This document shows, piece by piece, positions 7,038 to 9,678 of a stretch of DNA of 9,678 bases. Made by a program: the position numbers and the translations under genes. Positions within the stretch are counted from its first letter, which is position 1, and the number at the start of each line of letters is the position of its first letter. The notes below the pieces were generated by a model. The model worked only from the letters and a program-made list of their open reading frames with translations. It had not been told where the DNA came from and made no database searches. The DNA is from Nocardioides sp. (lineage in GTDB: Bacteria; Actinomycetota; Actinomycetes; Propionibacteriales; Nocardioidaceae), in contig DOWL01000209.1 of the NCBI GenBank assembly GCA_003519585.1, positions 28,077 to 37,754 on the forward strand, written 5' to 3'.

Positions 7038-8605
7038 CGGGAACCGTGCTGTTGCTGCGCGCGTTCCTGAGGAGGGACCGCTGGTTGTACCTCTGGTGGG
7101 GTCTCGGCGTCGCGCTGCTCTACGTCAGCCAGGCCTGGAGTGTGGACGGCCTCTACACCACCCAGGAGGAGTTCGACCGGGCTGCCGCGAACATGGCCGG
7201 CAACAAGGCTCTGATTGCGATGGCCGGCCCGGCCCGAGCGCTCAACACGACCGGCGGTCAGGTGACGTGGCAGGCTGCCGCGTTCGGCGCGGTCTGCGCC
7301 GGCTTGATGAGCATGTTCGTCATCGGCCGGCACACCCGGGCCGAGGAGGAGAGCGGGCGCGACGAGCTGCTGCGCGCGGCGCCCGTCGGCCGGTACGCAC
7401 CCGCGTGCGCCGCGCTGATGGACGCGGTCCTGGCGAACCTCGTGCTCGGGGCTCTTGTGGCGGGAAGCCTGGCCGCCTACGGCTTGGCCCTCGCGGACTC
7501 GGTCGGTCTCGGCCTGGGGTTGTCGGTCACGGGCTGGTTCTTCTCCGCGACTGCCCTGGTCGCCGTGCAGCTCACGGCCAGCACGCGTGCGGCGTACGGC
7601 ATCGCCGGTGCTGTGATCGGCGTCGCGTACGTGCTGCGGGCTGTCGGCGACGTCGGTGCGCAGGCGCTGAGCTGGCTCTCACCCATCGGGTGGTACCAGG
7701 CCATGCACGCCTTCTCCGGCCTGCGCTGGTGGCCACTCCTCGTACCGCTCGTCCTCACGGTCGTCGTGGTGGCCGTCGCGCGGGCGGTGTTCGATCGCCG
7801 GGACTTCGGGTCCGGTGTCGTCGCCGACCGGCCGGGCCCGGCCCGGGCCTCGGGCGCGCTCGGCACCGGGTGGGGACTGGCGTTGCGGCTGCAGAGGCCC
7901 GCCCTGCTCGGCTGGGCGATCGGTCTGCTGCTGAGTGGGCTGAGCTTCGGGGCGATGGGGGACAGCGTCGGAGACCTGGTCGGCGACTCGTCGTTGTCCC
8001 AGCAGATGATGCTTCAGGGCAGCGCCGACGTGGTGGACGGTTTCTACGCCACGCTCAGCGTCATGCTCGCACTCCTGGCCGCGGGCTTCTCCGTCTCCTC
8101 GGCCCTCCGACCGCGCAGCGAAGAGGACGGCGGGCGCCTCGAGCCGCTGCTGGCCACTGCCCTGCCGCGGGCGGGCTGGCTCGGCGGACACGTGGCGGTG
8201 ACCCTCGTAGGCACGCTCCTGGTCTTGGCGCTCGCGGGCCTGGGGCTCGGGACGAGCTATGCCCTCGTGACCGGCGACGGGGGCGCGATGCTCCGCCTCG
8301 CTCTCCCGGCGATGACCTTCGCGCCGGCGGTCCTGGTATTGAGTGGGCTCGCGCGGCTGCTCTACGGCGTCGTCCCCCGCGCCGCGCCGCTGGCGTGGGC
8401 TGCCCTGCTGCTGGCCTGGGTCGTCCTCCTCTTCGGCGACGTGTTCGACCTGCCGCAGTGGCTCCAGGATCTCTCTCCGTTCGAACATCTGGCGCTGGTG
8501 CCACTGCAGGACTTCAGTGTGGCGCCGTTCGCCGCCGTGAGCGTCGTTGCGGCCCTTCTGAGTGTCGTGGGCCAGTTCGCCTTCCTCAGGAGAGATGTGC
8601 ACTAA
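7034..8605 (+). CDS. ABC exporter permease, polyketide-antibiotic exporter type, with two homologous halves
   Basis: The product is a 523-residue inner-membrane protein, presumably exporting a lipophilic compound with the ATPase encoded just before it. I count about 12 hydrophobic spans, six per half, at roughly 17-34, 79-98, 125-150, 155-180, 188-205 and 230-250, then 288-305, 335-357, 380-410, 425-445, 450-475 and 497-515. A cytosolic motif after the second span of each half is repeated: [12 protein letters not shown] (102-113) and [13 protein letters not shown] (361-373), some 259 residues apart. This shows an internal duplication and matches permeases annotated as polyketide-antibiotic (TnrB3-like) exporters. 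The ATG overlaps the ATPase stop by 4 nt. The TAA stop is also the first three bases of the predicted -10 of the next gene. Substrate unknown; drug, lipid or secondary-metabolite export are all possible. Confidence 0.88.
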   Translation: MTGTVLLLRAFLRRDRWLYLWWGLGVALLYVSQAWSVDGLYTTQEEFDRAAANMAGNKALIAMAGPARALNTTGGQVTWQAAAFGAVCAGLMSMFVIGRHTRAEEESGRDELLRAAPVGRYAPACAALMDAVLANLVLGALVAGSLAAYGLALADSVGLGLGLSVTGWFFSATALVAVQLTASTRAAYGIAGAVIGVAYVLRAVGDVGAQALSWLSPIGWYQAMHAFSGLRWWPLLVPLVLTVVVVAVARAVFDRRDFGSGVVADRPGPARASGALGTGWGLALRLQRPALLGWAIGLLLSGLSFGAMGDSVGDLVGDSSLSQQMMLQGSADVVDGFYATLSVMLALLAAGFSVSSALRPRSEEDGGRLEPLLATALPRAGWLGGHVAVTLVGTLLVLALAGLGLGTSYALVTGDGGAMLRLALPAMTFAPAVLVLSGLARLLYGVVPRAAPLAWAALLLAWVVLLFGDVFDLPQWLQDLSPFEHLALVPLQDFSVAPFAAVSVVAALLSVVGQFAFLRRDVH

Positions 8606-8608
8606 CGT
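8603..8608 (+). promoter_or_regulatory. Predicted -10 element (TAACGT) of a leaderless promoter for the kinase-like gene
   Basis: TAACGT lies 7 nt before the ATG at 8616, the same spacing as at 5443. Its first three bases are the permease stop codon. AGGAG at 8588-8592 is too far (23 nt) from the ATG to be its Shine-Dalgarno. No clear -35 box is visible. Confidence 0.55.
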
Positions 8609-8615
8609 CCCCCTC

Positions 8616-9524
8616 ATGTGGCAGCCCGAGCCGGGGTGGCACCCGCTGCCCGGCGGGACCGGCACGTCCACCGTCGGGGTCTGGCGGACCGTTCTCGGCG
8701 GCCGGCCGGTCGTCGTGAAGCGGCTCGCCGCCCCCTCGGACCACGACCCCGCCGAGCTGAGCGACCCCCGGCACTTCGCCTACTGGCGCCGGGCGGCCGA
8801 CGTGATCACTGCCCAGGTGCCGCTCGACACGACACCGGGGCTGCGCGCGCCGGGGCTCACCTCGGTCGAGGAGGACGACGAGGGCATCACGCTGATCCAG
8901 GACTGGGTCGAGGACGCCGCCAACAGTGGATTGTTCTGTGCGCTCGCCCTGGGCCGCTTCGCCGGAGCCGAGATCGGCGAGCACCGGTGGCTCGCCCGCG
9001 GTCAGCTGCGCGACCGGATGGCCCGCACCGAGCACCGCGGCGGCTGGCCGACGTTGGCCCGGACGACGGTCGCCGACGTTGCGGACCACCTCTGGCGGCG
9101 GCGTCGCGCCCTGCTCGACGAGCTGGACGCGCTGCCGCAGGTCAGCCAGCACGGCGACCCGGGCCCGGTGAACCTCCCGGGTCGCGACGGCGACGAGGTG
9201 CTGGCCATCGACTGGGCGACCCTCGGGACCGGCGCGGTGGGCGCCGACCTCGGTCTCTACATGCTCGCCGCCCGCGAAGAGTTCGAGCCGCTCCTCGACG
9301 CCTACCTGCTCGGCCTCCCCGAGGGCCTCGCCACCCGCGAGCAGGCTGCGCACGGGGCGCGGGTCACCGCGGTGCTGACCGCCCTGAGCCGCGCCGAGTG
9401 GGCGTTGGCCCGGGTGGCCGGCGGGGAGGGCGCGCTGGCCGGGAAGTACCGCCATCCGGCCGTGGCGCCGTACCTCCGCGCCCTGCAGCGGCAGTTCCCA
9501 CAGATCGAGCAGTTGATGAGCTGA
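8616..9524 (+). CDS. Aminoglycoside phosphotransferase/choline kinase-like protein
   Basis: The 302-residue cytosolic protein has the kinase-like fold of the APH family. A candidate ATP-binding lysine is K35 in PVVVKRL. The catalytic loop reads H179-G-D181-P-G-P-V-N186, with the expected catalytic Asp and metal-binding Asn, and the DFG-equivalent is I-D199-W within AIDWATLGTGAVGADLG. These motifs are complete, so it should be an active phosphotransferase, but the substrate-binding part is divergent and true aminoglycoside resistance is not implied. Homologues act on sugars, choline-like alcohols or antibiotics. The ATG at 8616 is preferred over an earlier in-frame ATG at 8562, which would overlap the permease, because of the promoter-like TAACGT placed 7 nt upstream. 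It stands next to an exporter but seems separately transcribed. Its stop is 7 nt from the stop of the opposing gene. Confidence 0.78.
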   Translation: MWQPEPGWHPLPGGTGTSTVGVWRTVLGGRPVVVKRLAAPSDHDPAELSDPRHFAYWRRAADVITAQVPLDTTPGLRAPGLTSVEEDDEGITLIQDWVEDAANSGLFCALALGRFAGAEIGEHRWLARGQLRDRMARTEHRGGWPTLARTTVADVADHLWRRRRALLDELDALPQVSQHGDPGPVNLPGRDGDEVLAIDWATLGTGAVGADLGLYMLAAREEFEPLLDAYLLGLPEGLATREQAAHGARVTAVLTALSRAEWALARVAGGEGALAGKYRHPAVAPYLRALQRQFPQIEQLMS

Positions 9525-9531
9525 GATTCAG

Positions 9532-9678
9532 TCAGAGGCTGGACGCCGAGAAGGTGTCGCAGTCCTCGATGCTGGTCGCGTTGTAGCCGGTGGTGAACCA
9601 CCGCATCCGCTCGGCCGAGGAGCCGTGCGTCCACTGCTCCTTGTTGACGTCGCCGCCGCCGGCCTGCTGGATGCGGTC
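9532..9678 (-). CDS. Neutral zinc metallopeptidase (YpfJ-like), C-terminal fragment
   Basis: Forty-eight codons plus TGA are visible on the minus strand; the remainder lies beyond the right edge. The translation contains GSSAERMRWFTTGYN and ends EDCDTFSASSL. A THG(S/T)S...R.RWF..G(F/Y).....C.TF ending is characteristic of the putative neutral zinc metallopeptidase family that includes E. coli YpfJ. The HExxH zinc motif and the N-terminal membrane anchor of the family fall outside the window, so catalytic competence cannot be judged. It converges with the kinase-like gene, with 7 nt between stops. The frame lacks an ATG inside the window because only its 3' end is present. Identification rests on a short but distinctive tail. 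Confidence 0.8.
   Translation of the reverse strand, partial: DRIQQAGGGDVNKEQWTHGSSAERMRWFTTGYNATSIEDCDTFSASSL

Noticed and set aside
7679..8671. 330-codon minus-strand open frame opposite the permease
   Set aside because: It is Gln/Arg/Glu/His-rich with no domain, as expected from the complement of hydrophobic membrane-protein codons.
6406..8718. A 770-codon open frame on the + strand crossing both ABC genes
   Set aside because: Its translation is Arg/Gly/Pro-rich with no domain, it overlaps two clear genes in another frame, and such open frames are expected when third positions are mostly G or C.
8616..9524. Calling the kinase-like gene a true aminoglycoside resistance gene
   Set aside because: Only general APH-fold catalytic motifs are present; the substrate region does not resemble a known resistance enzyme that I can recognise.

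Overview
The window is very GC-rich, with strong G/C preference at third codon positions, several GTG starts and short intergenic gaps. Together with an actinobacterial-type SUF gene order, this points to a high-GC actinomycete. A Nocardioides-like member of the Propionibacteriales is my best guess from gene content, not a proven placement.

Positions 1-5400 hold the body of a SUF iron-sulfur cluster assembly operon on the + strand. It runs sufB (5' end outside the window), sufD, a small Rieske ferredoxin gene, sufC, sufS, sufU and a sufT-like MIP18/DUF59 gene. The genes are packed with gaps of 1-3 nt or overlaps of 4-8 nt, so translation is probably coupled throughout. SufS (K230/C370) would take sulfur from cysteine and pass it to zinc-bound SufU (C38/C68/C132). 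SufBCD would then build the cluster using ATP bound by SufC. The SufT-like protein probably helps in cluster maturation or delivery, and the Rieske protein could supply or store electrons. A 7-bp GC hairpin follows at 5404-5423.

Positions 5443-8605 hold an acVLRF1-type (Vms1/eRF1-like) peptidyl-tRNA hydrolase gene with a GGQ motif, then a two-gene ABC exporter: an ATPase and a roughly 12-TM permease with two homologous halves, joined by a 4-nt overlap. Positions 8616-9524 encode a divergent aminoglycoside-phosphotransferase/choline-kinase-like protein. At the right edge, on the minus strand and converging with that gene, lies the C-terminal end of a neutral zinc metallopeptidase (YpfJ-like).

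Three + strand genes (acVLRF1, ABC ATPase, kinase-like) have a TAnCGT hexamer 6-7 nt before their start codon and no usable Shine-Dalgarno. This is the layout expected of leaderless transcripts in actinobacteria. Two of the three share an identical 10-base block.

No stretch longer than 300 bases lacks a gene. I saw no tRNA, rRNA, CRISPR array, insertion sequence or attachment site. The window looks mainly like a well-known housekeeping locus. The points most worth a second look are the Rieske gene inside the suf operon, the eRF1-like factor beside it and the leaderless promoter set; I do not see a wholly new system.
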